Position numbers and translations under genes: made by a program. From Solobacterium sp. (lineage in GTDB: Bacteria > Bacillota_I > Bacilli_A > Erysipelotrichales > Erysipelotrichaceae): DNA of 64,000 nt. Under the pieces are notes generated by a model. The model was not told the DNA's origin. It made no database searches and saw only the letters and a program-made list of their open reading frames with translations. Numbering within the stretch: the first letter of the stretch is position 1; each line of letters opens with the position of its first letter. The stretch lies in NCBI GenBank assembly GCA_024693325.1, contig JAILLA010000014.1, forward strand, positions 37,325 to 101,324. Direction: 5' to 3'. Positions 7,735-16,504 of this stretch are shown one piece after another.

Positions 7735-9432
7735 TTACTTTTTCCGGATGGGTGCTTTTTCAAACACAACAGCCTGGTATGGTTTCAGGGTAAGCGTTCT
7801 GTCTTCCTGTTTTACCTCATCATAGTTGCTGAGCAGCAGCCGGGCATCACTGACCCAGGCAGGCAGTTTGTATTCAGCAGTCCTGTGTGTGAAGTTGGCA
7901 CAGACGAAGAGTCTGTTTCCTTCATACTGACGGCTGTAGGCTATGATCTTTTTGTTTTCGTGATCATACTCTTCCGTTTCACCATAGATGGCTGTTTCAT
8001 TGCTCTTTTTCAGGGCGAGCACCTTTTGGAAATAGCGGTAGATGGATCTTTCTGAGGAAAGGTCTTCCTTCACATTGATCTGCTTGTAGGCAGGGTTGAC
8101 GCACTGCCATGTATCATGACCGCTGTTGAAACCTCCGTTGACGGAATCATCCCACTGCATAGGAACTCTGGAATGATCTCTGGCACCATATTTGATAAAA
8201 CTGAAGGCAAGCTTTGCAGGGATCTTATAGCTTCTCATCAGATCATAGACAAAATGGCTGACGGGATCTTTCAGTTCATCCATATCATTGAAATTACAGT
8301 TGGTCATGCCGATCTCCTGTCCCATATAGATGAACGGGATACCGAAGCCCATGTAGGTGATCGTTGCCAGCATTGTAGCTGCTTCATAGCGGTAATGTTT
8401 TGTATCAAGTGAGAAGCGGTTCACACTGCGCGGATTGTCATGGTTCTCCAGGACCAGCGTATTCCAGCCATCTTTGAAATAAGTGATCTGGGGATCCAGG
8501 AGTCCTTTCTTAAACTGGAGGATATCAAACGGTTTCTTGAAATACTTCTTTCCGGCTATATTGTCGGAATCAAGGTGAGCGAAATTAAAGATCGAATCCA
8601 GCTCATTGTTCGTTTCTTTCACATAAGCATGAGCATTTTCATCAGAAGGATGGAAGGATTCACCGACTGTGTAAGTATCATACAGTGAAAGAGACTTCTC
8701 ATTGAGTTCCTTCAGGAATTCATGCATGCGCGGTCCGTCCACATAGTATGGGGCACCGACCTGGAAACTTTTCTTATCATAGTCATCCGTGATCGGATAT
8801 ACTTTGGAGAACATATTGAATACGTCAAAGCGGAAACCGTCGACACCTTTATCAAGCCAGAAGTTCAGGATATCGATGATCTCTTCCCTGACCTTCGGGT
8901 TCTCCCAGTTCAGATCTGCCTGTTCCGTGCAGAACAGATGGAGATAGAAGTCGTCGGTTTCTCCGATCCTTTCCCATGCAGGTCCGGTAAATGTTGATTC
9001 CCAGTTGGAAGGAGGCAGGAGTTTTTCGCCGTCTCTTTTTCCTTTGCGGATAATGTAATAATCACGGTAAGGTGAATCCTCTGATTCCATAGCTTTCCTG
9101 AACCACGGATGTTCGATGGAGGTATGGTTGATCACCATATCCATGATGACCTTCAGATCTCTTTTGTGGCATTCGTCCAGCAGTCTGTCAAAGTCTTCCA
9201 TTGTACCGAACTTTTCATCGATCGCCCGGTAATCACTGATATCGTAGCCATAGTCATAGTCAGGTGACTTGTACAGCGGTGAGAACCAGATCGCGGTCAC
9301 ACCAAGATCTTTGATATAGTCAAGTTTTGAGATAATGCCTTCGATGTCGCCCCAGCCGTCATTGTTGGAATCCATATAGCTGAACGGATAGATCTGGTAG
9401 ACAACAGCATTCTTATACCATCTTGTCTTCAT
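7735..9432 (-). CDS. GH13 alpha-glucosidase (oligo-1,6-glucosidase-like)
   Basis: The 565-residue protein has the full GH13 set: N-terminal YQIYPFSYMDSNNDGWGDIEG, nucleophile D203 in DGFRFDVFN, acid E258 in TVGESF, transition-state D332 in LENHDNPR, and the late HSRVPMQW motif. It lacks a signal peptide, so it is cytoplasmic. In this subfamily the residue after the nucleophile affects linkage preference; Val here (as in oligo-1,6-glucosidases, dextran glucosidases and trehalose-6-phosphate hydrolases) argues against a plain maltase. It faces the importer ATPase and probably cleaves short imported alpha-glucans. AGGAG lies 8 bases before the ATG. Substrate not proven. Confidence 0.92.
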   Translation of the reverse strand: MKTRWYKNAVVYQIYPFSYMDSNNDGWGDIEGIISKLDYIKDLGVTAIWFSPLYKSPDYDYGYDISDYRAIDEKFGTMEDFDRLLDECHKRDLKVIMDMVINHTSIEHPWFRKAMESEDSPYRDYYIIRKGKRDGEKLLPPSNWESTFTGPAWERIGETDDFYLHLFCTEQADLNWENPKVREEIIDILNFWLDKGVDGFRFDVFNMFSKVYPITDDYDKKSFQVGAPYYVDGPRMHEFLKELNEKSLSLYDTYTVGESFHPSDENAHAYVKETNNELDSIFNFAHLDSDNIAGKKYFKKPFDILQFKKGLLDPQITYFKDGWNTLVLENHDNPRSVNRFSLDTKHYRYEAATMLATITYMGFGIPFIYMGQEIGMTNCNFNDMDELKDPVSHFVYDLMRSYKIPAKLAFSFIKYGARDHSRVPMQWDDSVNGGFNSGHDTWQCVNPAYKQINVKEDLSSERSIYRYFQKVLALKKSNETAIYGETEEYDHENKKIIAYSRQYEGNRLFVCANFTHRTAEYKLPAWVSDARLLLSNYDEVKQEDRTLTLKPYQAVVFEKAPIRKK

Positions 9433-9561
9433 AATGTTACTTCTCCTGATTTCATTGTACTATAAGCGACTGTCTGCCCGTCATGCGGATTTTGAACTGC
9501 GGAACACACAAAAAGATTTCTATTTCTTCTGAAGGTTCCGTTATAAACCGATTCTTTGTTG

Positions 9562-9570
9562 TGCTACTAT
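9562..9570 (+). promoter_or_regulatory. Extended -10 promoter element of pfkA
   Basis: TGCTACTAT fits the extended -10 form TGnTAnnnT. No good -35 is seen. Predicted start near 9577, about 33 bases before pfkA. Confidence 0.45.
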
Positions 9571-9609
9571 GGTGATAAGGAAACGTATAAAGAACAGAGG
9601 TAAAGCATA

Positions 9610-10602
9610 ATGGAAAAAATGATCAAAAGAATCGGTGTTCTGACAAGCGGCGGCGATGCACCGGGAATGAACGCTGCAGTACGTGCTGTCGTCAGAACGG
9701 CTCATTCACTCGGCATTGAATGCATCGGTATCAGAAGAGGCTGGCAGGGACTGATCAACAGCGATTTCGTAGTCCTGACAGCGGAAAGTGTCAGCCGTAT
9801 CCTTGCCCGCGGCGGTACGATCCTTTACACAGCAAGAAGTGCTGATTTCATGACAGAAAAGGGCAGGGAAAAAGCAGTAGCAACATGCAAGATGCTCGGC
9901 ATTGAAGCGATCGTGGCGATCGGCGGAGACGGAACATTCAGAGGCGCTCTTGAACTTTCAAGACTCGGTATCCCGGTCGTAGGCATTCCGGCAACGATCG
10001 ATAATGATATCGGCTGCTCTAACTACACGATCGGATTTGACAGTGCGTGCAACACAGCGGTCGAGTGCATTGACAAGCTTCGTGATACGATGCAGTCTCA
10101 TGAAAGATGCTCAGTCGTCGAAGTCATGGGCAGAAACGCCGGATTCCTGGCTCTGTATGTCGGCATAGCCGGCGGTGCTACAGCAGTCCTGATCCCGGAA
10201 AGAGAAGTTAATCTGGAAGAAGACGTGATCAAACGTATCCAGAACGCAAGACTTGCAGGACATACACACTTCATGATCATCGTGGCTGAAGGCGCAGGAA
10301 ATGCTTATGATGTCGCAAAGGTCATCAAGGAAGGCGTCGGAATTGATCCGCGTGTTACAGTTCTCGGCCATATCCAGAGAGGCGGATCCCCGAGTGCCCG
10401 TGACCGTGAAACAGCGACCCGTATGGGATATTATGCTGTAAACGCTCTGGCGGCAGGACGCTTCAACGTTATCATCGGAACGAAGGAAGGCTCGATCAAA
10501 GAGATCCCGATCGAGGAAGCTCTGAAGATGACCAAGAACATCCAGATGGACCGCTACAGCATTCTGGAAACGATGGGCATTGACAATTCCATGATCAGAT
10601 AA
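9610..10602 (+). CDS. pfkA: ATP-dependent 6-phosphofructokinase
   Basis: Phosphorylates fructose 6-phosphate to fructose 1,6-bisphosphate, the committed glycolytic step. The 330-residue length is that of bacterial PfkA. Visible motifs: GVLTSGGDAPGMN (nucleotide loop), GGDGT (Gly rather than the Asp of pyrophosphate-dependent enzymes, so ATP is the donor), TIDNDIG with catalytic Asp, MGRNAGF and GHIQRGG (substrate binding). AGAGG precedes the ATG; an internal Met4 is also possible. It stands alone, without the pyruvate kinase gene that often follows. A strong terminator closes it. Confidence 0.96.
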   Translation: MEKMIKRIGVLTSGGDAPGMNAAVRAVVRTAHSLGIECIGIRRGWQGLINSDFVVLTAESVSRILARGGTILYTARSADFMTEKGREKAVATCKMLGIEAIVAIGGDGTFRGALELSRLGIPVVGIPATIDNDIGCSNYTIGFDSACNTAVECIDKLRDTMQSHERCSVVEVMGRNAGFLALYVGIAGGATAVLIPEREVNLEEDVIKRIQNARLAGHTHFMIIVAEGAGNAYDVAKVIKEGVGIDPRVTVLGHIQRGGSPSARDRETATRMGYYAVNALAAGRFNVIIGTKEGSIKEIPIEEALKMTKNIQMDRYSILETMGIDNSMIR

Positions 10603-10625
10603 GCTGAACAGAAGTCGGCAATCAT

Positions 10626-10687
10626 AAAAAGAGCTGAAAAAACCCGGTGATCAGAAAGACCATCCGGGCTGGACAACAGCTCTTTTT
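10626..10687. terminator. Bidirectional terminator between pfkA and the rhomboid gene
   Basis: Outer stem AAAAAGAGCTG (10626-10636) / CAGCTCTTTTT (10677-10687) enclosing an inner CCCGG/CCGGG hairpin; serves the two convergent genes and touches the rhomboid stop codon. Confidence 0.85.
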
Positions 10688-11223
10688 CAGATGAAGCGGA
10701 ACAGGAACGCAGTGATCATACCGAATGCGGCACCGCCGAGATGTGCCTGCCAGGCAACACCGGGAAGGAAATTGATCATGATGTTCGCAATATTGTTTCT
10801 CAGCAGGCTGACGATCGATACATTGGTGTATGAGAACAGCAGAGCGAAGTAGAAGAACATCAGCGCATACAGACCGCCGGACAGACCGATCGATGAACGG
10901 ACATTCATCATCAGACAGAACAGGTTTCCGAGAATAACGCCTCCGAACAGTATGATCGAGAACCTGACAGATCCCATAGACAATTCCAGCCAGGTACCGA
11001 GATTGTACAGTGAATACATATTCATCAGGATGTGCCATGGACTGCCGTGAAGGAATCCGCCTGTCAGAAGTCTGTAATACTGTCCCTGTTTCACACTATA
11101 GTAATGATACGAATATTTCTGTGTGATCAGCGGATTGCGGTTTTGAAGGATATAAACAACGATGCACACGATCAGCGTACACAATGTGACAGGTGCCCTC
11201 AGCAATGAATTCAGATAATACAT
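10687..11223 (-). CDS. Rhomboid-family intramembrane serine protease
   Basis: The 178-residue protein has about six membrane segments. The catalytic dyad is visible: S115 in GLSGG and H161 in AHLGG; the family phrase YRLLTGGFLHGSPWHILMNM (49-69) precedes them. Rhomboids cleave membrane proteins within or near a transmembrane segment. The ATG at 11223 is preferred over an upstream in-frame ATG at 11355 because GGAGGTGG lies 7 bases before it and the extra 44 residues do not resemble rhomboids. Whether it acts on the giant exported proteins further along is unknown. Confidence 0.92.
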   Translation of the reverse strand: MYYLNSLLRAPVTLCTLIVCIVVYILQNRNPLITQKYSYHYYSVKQGQYYRLLTGGFLHGSPWHILMNMYSLYNLGTWLELSMGSVRFSIILFGGVILGNLFCLMMNVRSSIGLSGGLYALMFFYFALLFSYTNVSIVSLLRNNIANIMINFLPGVAWQAHLGGAAFGMITAFLFRFI

Positions 11224-11331
11224 ATAACAGCCACCTCCGGCACGTCCATTGTAACAAAACAGGGGAACCAAACCAAATAAATTAATTGAACAGCTTCCTG
11301 CACAGCATGAAAACGAAACCGGACATGACTC

Positions 11332-11360
11332 ATGACAATCAGCGCCATGCACCATATAAT
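11332..11360 (+). promoter_or_regulatory. Promoter of the small membrane protein gene
   Basis: -35 ATGACA (11332-11337), 17-base spacer, perfect -10 TATAAT (11355-11360). Start predicted near 11367, only about 10 bases before the ATG and right at the GGAGG, giving an ultra-short leader. Confidence 0.65.
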
Positions 11361-11376
11361 AGTACCGGAGGCATTT

Positions 11377-11928
11377 ATGGTTAGATCTTATTTACATGCA
11401 TTCATATCGATGCAGTATGTGTTTATACTTCCTGCTCCAGCGATCCTGATCTTTATTCTGGCAGCCTGCTATTTTAAAACAGGCATACCGGCATTCAGGA
11501 TCGCAGCACTGATCACGGCACTGATCCTTGCGGTACTTCTGATCCGGTTCTATACCGAACGGATGTCCATTCCCAAAAAGCTGAGCAGGTTTAAAAACTG
11601 GAAAGAATACAATGACAGCTATATCATCGGCCAGGCATTTATGCTGGAAGACAGAATGCTGGTTTACGACAACCATAAGATTCTGGAATTCTATTATCAG
11701 GACATCAAAGAGCTGAAAGGCGGACCCGGTAAGCGTGATAACTGGGATGTTATATATATTTCTGCCGGGCAGACCGCAAAAAACACGACAAGTTCCAAAG
11801 GACAGGCAGAGCGCCTGGCTTATTATCTGAAAACAAAAAATCCCGAACTGATCATTGAAGGGATCGAACCGTCAGGGGACGGGATCCTTTCTCACATTGA
11901 GAGCGGCAAAGATCAGCCGACGATCTGA
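11377..11928 (+). CDS. Two-TM membrane protein with cytoplasmic C-domain, function unknown
   Basis: The 183-residue protein has two N-terminal membrane segments (about 11-28 and 35-53) and a soluble tail with alternating charged and hydrophobic strands that resembles a PH-like/YcxB-type fold (ILEFYYQDIKELKGG, then DVIYISAG); this resemblance is weak. The start at 11377 follows GGAGG by 5 bases. No family assigned. It is a single-gene unit, divergent from the rhomboid gene. Confidence 0.7.
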   Translation: MVRSYLHAFISMQYVFILPAPAILIFILAACYFKTGIPAFRIAALITALILAVLLIRFYTERMSIPKKLSRFKNWKEYNDSYIIGQAFMLEDRMLVYDNHKILEFYYQDIKELKGGPGKRDNWDVIYISAGQTAKNTTSSKGQAERLAYYLKTKNPELIIEGIEPSGDGILSHIESGKDQPTI

Positions 11929-11937
11929 TATCCAAAC

Positions 11938-11970
11938 GAAAACACTCCGGATCAGTCCGAAGTGTTTTTT
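11938..11970. terminator. Bidirectional terminator
   Basis: AAACACT-c-CGGA-TCAG-TCCG-a-AGTGTTTTTT hairpin between the convergent membrane-protein and GNAT genes; it overlaps the last codons of the GNAT gene. Confidence 0.8.
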
Positions 11971-12497
11971 ACTGTATTCCATTCATCAAATGTGATCCGA
12001 TGAACGACGTCCATCCCGCCTTTGCGGAATGGATCGATTTCGGACGGCTGTGTTCTGATCACACGCATTCCGCACTTTTCCATGACCTTGCCGGAGGCAG
12101 GGTTAAATTCATAATGACATGCAAGAATGGCCTTCAGATGTTTCTCCTGAAAACCATACCGGATAACACGGGCACATGCCTCTGACATATAGCCATGATT
12201 CCAGTAGGGATAGCCAAGCCAATAGCCGATCTCACTTTCCGTTTCATTTTCAGCAAGCCTGCTGACATGCAGCGGCATCAGTGAGATATTGCCGATAACG
12301 AGATTATCATCCCTGCGGACGACAGCCCATGTATAATCGTTGATCAGAATGTTCTGGAGAATATATCTGCTTTCCCCGGAGTCCTGATGCGGATTCCATC
12401 CGCAGGGAGGACCGACATGCGGGTCAGCGGCCAGTTTAAACAAACGTTCCGTATCAGACAGCTGCCATGGCCTCAGGAATAGTCTCTCTGTTTCCAT
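11952..12497 (-). CDS. GNAT N-acetyltransferase, RimJ/RimL-like
   Basis: The 181-residue protein starts METERLFLRPWQLSD, typical of RimJ/RimL-type acetyltransferases, and contains IGYWLGYPYWNHGYMSEA (acetyl-CoA binding region) and the late FNPASGKVMEKCGM motif. Such enzymes transfer acetyl from acetyl-CoA to protein N-termini or small amines; the acceptor is unknown. The ATG at 12497 lies 1 base after the upstream stop (TGATATG) with no ribosome-binding site, so translation is probably coupled to the CofE-like gene. Confidence 0.88.
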   Translation of the reverse strand: METERLFLRPWQLSDTERLFKLAADPHVGPPCGWNPHQDSGESRYILQNILINDYTWAVVRRDDNLVIGNISLMPLHVSRLAENETESEIGYWLGYPYWNHGYMSEACARVIRYGFQEKHLKAILACHYEFNPASGKVMEKCGMRVIRTQPSEIDPFRKGGMDVVHRITFDEWNTVKNTSD

Positions 12498-12498
12498 A

Positions 12499-13689
12499 TC
12501 AGTTGGTGTAGTTATCGAAGTATCCCTGAACAAGAACGACCGGAGTTCCCTTGTCTCCTGAACCGCTGGTCAGATCGCACAGCGATCCGATCAGGTCAGT
12601 CAGCTGTCTGGGAGTTGTACCCTCGGAAGCCATCTTGCCTTTCAGGTTGGCATCCTTCTGGCGGATGCGTTCAGAGATCGCGTTTCTCAGATCTTCACCG
12701 GACAGGTCGCCGTAGTCATTATCAGCGAGGTACTTAAGCTTCAGCTCGTTCGGTGTACCGTTGAGTCCTTCTGTATGAGCAGGGGATACGACGGGGTCAG
12801 CGAGCTCCCAGATCTTTCCCTGCGGATCTTTGAAGGCACCGTCACCGTAGATCATGACTTCGATATGTTTGCCGGTAGCTTCAACCAGGAATTTCTGTGT
12901 ACGGTCAACGAATGTCTGGCCGTCTCTCGGGAACAGCTTCACTTTTTCTTCAGTTGCTTTATTGGAGCCAAGCAGACCGTAGTCTTCGTTATAGCCGCTT
13001 CCATCGACCGGAGCAGTCAGGATGTCATCCATACCCAGGACGATCCTTGCGCCTGCAGCTTTGAGCAGTCTCTTGGATCTTCTGCGTGTATGAATGTCAC
13101 ATGTCAGTACGACATCTGTATAGTCAAGAATTGCCTGCGGATGGTTGGCAAAGATGATCTCAACATCTGCGCCCTGTTCCTTAACAAGTTCTTCATAATA
13201 TGAAACATAGTCAACACCGGTAAACGGATGTCTGTTTTCACCGAACAGTTCACGGTATCTTTCGAGTGTCAGTACATCACGGTACGGATCGATGCCTGCT
13301 TCATCAAGCTGATCGAGAGATACGAGTTCATTTCCAACTTCATCAGAAGGATAGCTCAGCATCAGCACGACTTTTTTAACACCTAATGCGATACCTTTCA
13401 GACAGATTGCAAAACGGTTTCTTGAAAGGATCGGAAAGATAACACCGACTGTTTCGCCGCCGGTCTTTTCACGGACGTCCTTCGCAAGCGCGCTGATATC
13501 TGCGTAGTTGCCCTGACTTCTGGCAACAACGGATTCAGTGATCGCGACAACATCTCTGTCACGAAGTTCAAAGCCATCGCTTTCAGCAGCGGCCAGAACA
13601 CTGTCGCATACGATTCTGGCGAGATCGTCTCCTTCACGGATGATAGGGCAGCGAATACCTCTTGATACGGTACCGGTTCTACGTTCCAT
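12499..13689 (-). CDS. Coenzyme F420-0 gamma-glutamyl ligase family protein (CofE-like)
   Basis: The 396-residue protein matches the CofE-like fold of F420-0:glutamate ligases (RCPIIREGDDLARIV near the start; DRDVVAITESVVARSQG; the central DVVLTCDIHTRRRSK), here in the longer version seen in Firmicutes. The start at 13689 follows GAGG by 7 bases; the upstream in-frame ATG adds an unconserved tail. CofE adds glutamates to F420, but nothing else in the window suggests F420, so the substrate may be another carboxylate. It is translationally coupled to the downstream GNAT enzyme, hinting at joint action on one metabolite. Confidence 0.82.
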   Translation of the reverse strand: MERRTGTVSRGIRCPIIREGDDLARIVCDSVLAAAESDGFELRDRDVVAITESVVARSQGNYADISALAKDVREKTGGETVGVIFPILSRNRFAICLKGIALGVKKVVLMLSYPSDEVGNELVSLDQLDEAGIDPYRDVLTLERYRELFGENRHPFTGVDYVSYYEELVKEQGADVEIIFANHPQAILDYTDVVLTCDIHTRRRSKRLLKAAGARIVLGMDDILTAPVDGSGYNEDYGLLGSNKATEEKVKLFPRDGQTFVDRTQKFLVEATGKHIEVMIYGDGAFKDPQGKIWELADPVVSPAHTEGLNGTPNELKLKYLADNDYGDLSGEDLRNAISERIRQKDANLKGKMASEGTTPRQLTDLIGSLCDLTSGSGDKGTPVVLVQGYFDNYTN

Positions 13690-13756
13690 ATGTTTACCTC
13701 TTTTCCCGGATATATTCATCATATCCGCATAACATTTTACACTGTTTTTGGTCATT

Positions 13757-15106
13757 TCAGAACGGAAGTGAGTCATTCAGCTTTATTTTTCTGATTTTGC
13801 CTTTGATCTTGATTTTCTCGGGCAGGGTTTTATCGCTGAGCAGCTGTACATCGGTATACCTGTCATCGATAAAGATCGTTCCGATATCTTCAAATGGGAT
13901 CAGTTCACATAAAGCACCGACGATGTCGGCTTTCCTGATATGATCCCGTTTTCCGGCGGAAATGGAATACATATTTACAAAGGGAAGCGGGATCTCCGGG
14001 CGAAATACGGGCAGATCCGGTTTCAGGTCCATTTCCGATAAGGATGCCGCCTGTTCGCATCCGGAGATCAGTGCCTGTCCTGTTTCTGACTGCAGTTCTT
14101 CATCGTTCAGAAGAAGAACGGAATATGCAGTACCGCCCTGGTGAGCGGCTCTTCCGCACCGGTGGATATATGTTTCCCTGTCAAACGGCAGACCGCAGTG
14201 TACGACAAGACCGACATCCGGCAGATCAAGGCCTCTGGCAGCCGCATCTGTCGCACAGATGATACTCTGTTCCGTGTGTGAGAAGTTCTGTATGATCTGT
14301 TCACGCCTGGACTGTTTCAGACCGGCATGATAAGCCTCCGCATGTCTGTCTTTTGCGCGCAGTGCCTTCACAGCCTTGATACAGTCAGACTGACGTTTGA
14401 AAAATACGATGCATCCAAACGGGAGCTCACCAAGGATATGCGCAAGATCTTCGTATATCTCATCTGTCCGGATGTAGTACTGTTTGATATGCGGATTGAC
14501 TTCCGTCTCATTGATCACGACGCTCCGGTATTCCCCGGGAAATAACGATGTCAGGGATTCGTCCATGGTTGCGGAATACATGACAGTCTGGATGCCTGAG
14601 GGCAGAGCTTCCAGGATCGCGGATACCTCCTGTCTCTGTCCCAGACTCAGCAGCATATCCGCTTCGTCCAGCACGACCCACCTCAGGTCATCCAGCTCGA
14701 TCAGTCCCTGTCTGATCAGGTCCAGGAGCCTGCCGGCAGTACCGGTAATGATCTCGGGATGCTGTTTGAGCATATTGAGCTGATGATTGTACTTTTTGCC
14801 GCCGATCATGCATGCAGTGTGGATCTTAAGGCGTGCGGAAAAACGGTCAGACAGTGTTTTGATCTGTACCGCAAGTTCCCTGGTAGGCGCAATGATCAAA
14901 GCTCTGGTCTTCCGTTCCAGGGGACTGATCTGATTCAATATCGGCAGGAGGAACGCAGCGGTCTTGCCCGCGCCTGTACCGGCCTGCACATAAAGATCGT
15001 GTCCCTCCATGAATAAAGGGATCGATTCTTTCTGGACCGGTGTCAGGTTCTTATATTCCAGAAAGTCCATTGTTTCCTGCAGTTCAGGTCTGATGGTGTA
15101 TGTCAT
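13757..15106 (-). CDS. DEAD-box ATP-dependent RNA helicase
   Basis: The 449-residue protein has Q motif TPVQKESIP, motif I AGTGAGKT, Ia APTRELA, II DEAD, III SAT, V ATDAAARGLDLPDV and VI HRCGRAAH. It should unwind RNA duplexes in ribosome assembly or mRNA turnover. Two departures: motif Ib reads TAGR instead of TPGR, and motif VI ends in His where the family has Arg (HRxGRxxR), one of the arginines that contact ATP. The chosen start (15106) coincides with the predicted transcription start of a TATACT promoter, and no ribosome-binding site is present, so the mRNA may be leaderless. An in-frame ATG at 15124 lies upstream of that promoter. Confidence 0.92.
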   Translation of the reverse strand: MTYTIRPELQETMDFLEYKNLTPVQKESIPLFMEGHDLYVQAGTGAGKTAAFLLPILNQISPLERKTRALIIAPTRELAVQIKTLSDRFSARLKIHTACMIGGKKYNHQLNMLKQHPEIITGTAGRLLDLIRQGLIELDDLRWVVLDEADMLLSLGQRQEVSAILEALPSGIQTVMYSATMDESLTSLFPGEYRSVVINETEVNPHIKQYYIRTDEIYEDLAHILGELPFGCIVFFKRQSDCIKAVKALRAKDRHAEAYHAGLKQSRREQIIQNFSHTEQSIICATDAAARGLDLPDVGLVVHCGLPFDRETYIHRCGRAAHQGGTAYSVLLLNDEELQSETGQALISGCEQAASLSEMDLKPDLPVFRPEIPLPFVNMYSISAGKRDHIRKADIVGALCELIPFEDIGTIFIDDRYTDVQLLSDKTLPEKIKIKGKIRKIKLNDSLPF

Positions 15107-15112
15107 ATAAGA

Positions 15113-15118
15113 AGTATA
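15113..15118 (-). promoter_or_regulatory. -10 element of the DEAD-box helicase gene (leaderless candidate)
   Basis: TATACT on the minus strand ends 6 bases before the helicase ATG, placing the transcription start at or next to the A of ATG. The -35 region is weak (TTGTTT at about 16 bases). Confidence 0.45.
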
Positions 15119-15154
15119 GACCATTTAAGCAGAGAAACAAAACAGAAGCGAATA

Positions 15155-15163
15155 TGGTAATAT
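15155..15163 (+). promoter_or_regulatory. Extended -10 promoter element of mnmE
   Basis: TGGTAATAT, with exactly 16 bases between the -10 and the ATG at 15180. The predicted start (about 15170) coincides with the first G of the GGAGG ribosome-binding site. Confidence 0.5.
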
Positions 15164-15179
15164 GGACCCGGAGGCATGT

Positions 15180-16499
15180 ATGGACACAATTACAGCAATC
15201 GCAACAGTACAGGGAGAAGGCGCGATCTCCGTCATCAGGATCAGCGGGGATGAAGCAGTCCCGGTATGTGAGAAGATCCTGGACAGATCATTGTCTGACC
15301 TGAAGGGATACCGGATCCGTCACGCGTATGTCCGGGATGAAAACGGGATCGTGGATGAAGTACTGGTCAGTATGTTCAGAGCGCCGCACTCCTATACAGG
15401 TGAAGACTGTGTCGAGATCAGCTGTCATGGCGGTATTTATGTGACGCGCAAGATCTTAAGCATGCTGCTGGGGGCGGGAGCCCGCATGGCGCGCAGAGGT
15501 GAATTTACGGAACGTGCATTCCTGAACGGGAAGATGGATCTTGCCCAGGCGGAAGGCGTAGCTGACCTGATCCGTGCCAGGGATGACATGAATGTCAGAA
15601 GCGCTGTGCATTCCCTGAAGGGAAGCGTAAAAAAACTGCTGGACCCTTTATGTGAATCCCTCATCTCCATCATTGCGCAGATCGAAGTCAATATTGATTA
15701 TCCGGAATACAACGATGTCGAGGAACTGACATCAGAGATCATCCTGCCTTCGGCAGAAAAATGGCTGAAGGAGATCCATGAACTGATCGCGGAGGCATCC
15801 AGGGCTGTACAGATCAGGAGCGGTATCGATACCGTGATCCTGGGAAAGCCGAACGTGGGAAAATCATCGATCCTGAATGCCCTGCTGGAAGAAGACAAGG
15901 CGATCGTGACGGACATTGCCGGTACGACCAGGGATATTGTTGAGGGGACCGTTCATATCGGGGATCTGACGCTGAACCTGATCGATACGGCAGGGATCCA
16001 TGAATCCACCGACAAGATCGAACAGATGGGTATCGAACGTTCATTGAAAGCTCTGCAGAAAGCACAGCTGGTGATCGTTGTTCTGGACAGTGTCAGCGGC
16101 CTGACTGATGAAGACAGGGAACTGCTCGAACTGTCCAAAGATAAGGAACGGATCATCATATATAATAAGAAGGACATGGCGGAAATTCCTGATACGATCG
16201 CCGTATCCGCCCTGGAAAATGATCTGGACGCGCTGAAGGAAGCGATCATACATAAATATGAAAATGATGTGCAGACGGCTTATCAGGATACATTGAACAA
16301 TGAGCGTCAGATCGGACTGGCACTGCAGGCGGAAAGTCATATGAAGGACGCAGTCAGCGCGATGAAAGCCGGCATGGAAACAGATCTGGTAACGATCGAT
16401 CTTCAGGCAGCCTATGATGCCCTGAAAGAGATCACCGGAGAATCAACAAGAGACGGACTGCTGGACGAGATCTTCAGCAGGTTCTGTCTGGGGAAGTAA
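15180..16499 (+). CDS. mnmE: tRNA modification GTPase MnmE
   Basis: With MnmG it makes the 5-carboxymethylaminomethyl modification on wobble uridine of certain tRNAs. The 439-residue protein has the N-terminal folate-binding domain (MDTITAIATVQGEGAISVIR), GTPase motifs G1 GKPNVGKSS (222-230), G2 TDIAGTTRD, G3 DTAG, G4 NKKD, and the C-terminal FCLGK carrying the essential Cys. The ATG at 15180 is supported by GGAGG and by family alignment; the in-frame Met six residues earlier lies before the predicted promoter start. First gene of the tight run mnmE-tatD-rnmV-rsmA-ispE. Confidence 0.97.
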   Translation: MDTITAIATVQGEGAISVIRISGDEAVPVCEKILDRSLSDLKGYRIRHAYVRDENGIVDEVLVSMFRAPHSYTGEDCVEISCHGGIYVTRKILSMLLGAGARMARRGEFTERAFLNGKMDLAQAEGVADLIRARDDMNVRSAVHSLKGSVKKLLDPLCESLISIIAQIEVNIDYPEYNDVEELTSEIILPSAEKWLKEIHELIAEASRAVQIRSGIDTVILGKPNVGKSSILNALLEEDKAIVTDIAGTTRDIVEGTVHIGDLTLNLIDTAGIHESTDKIEQMGIERSLKALQKAQLVIVVLDSVSGLTDEDRELLELSKDKERIIIYNKKDMAEIPDTIAVSALENDLDALKEAIIHKYENDVQTAYQDTLNNERQIGLALQAESHMKDAVSAMKAGMETDLVTIDLQAAYDALKEITGESTRDGLLDEIFSRFCLGK

Positions 16500-16504
16500 A
16501 CAGA

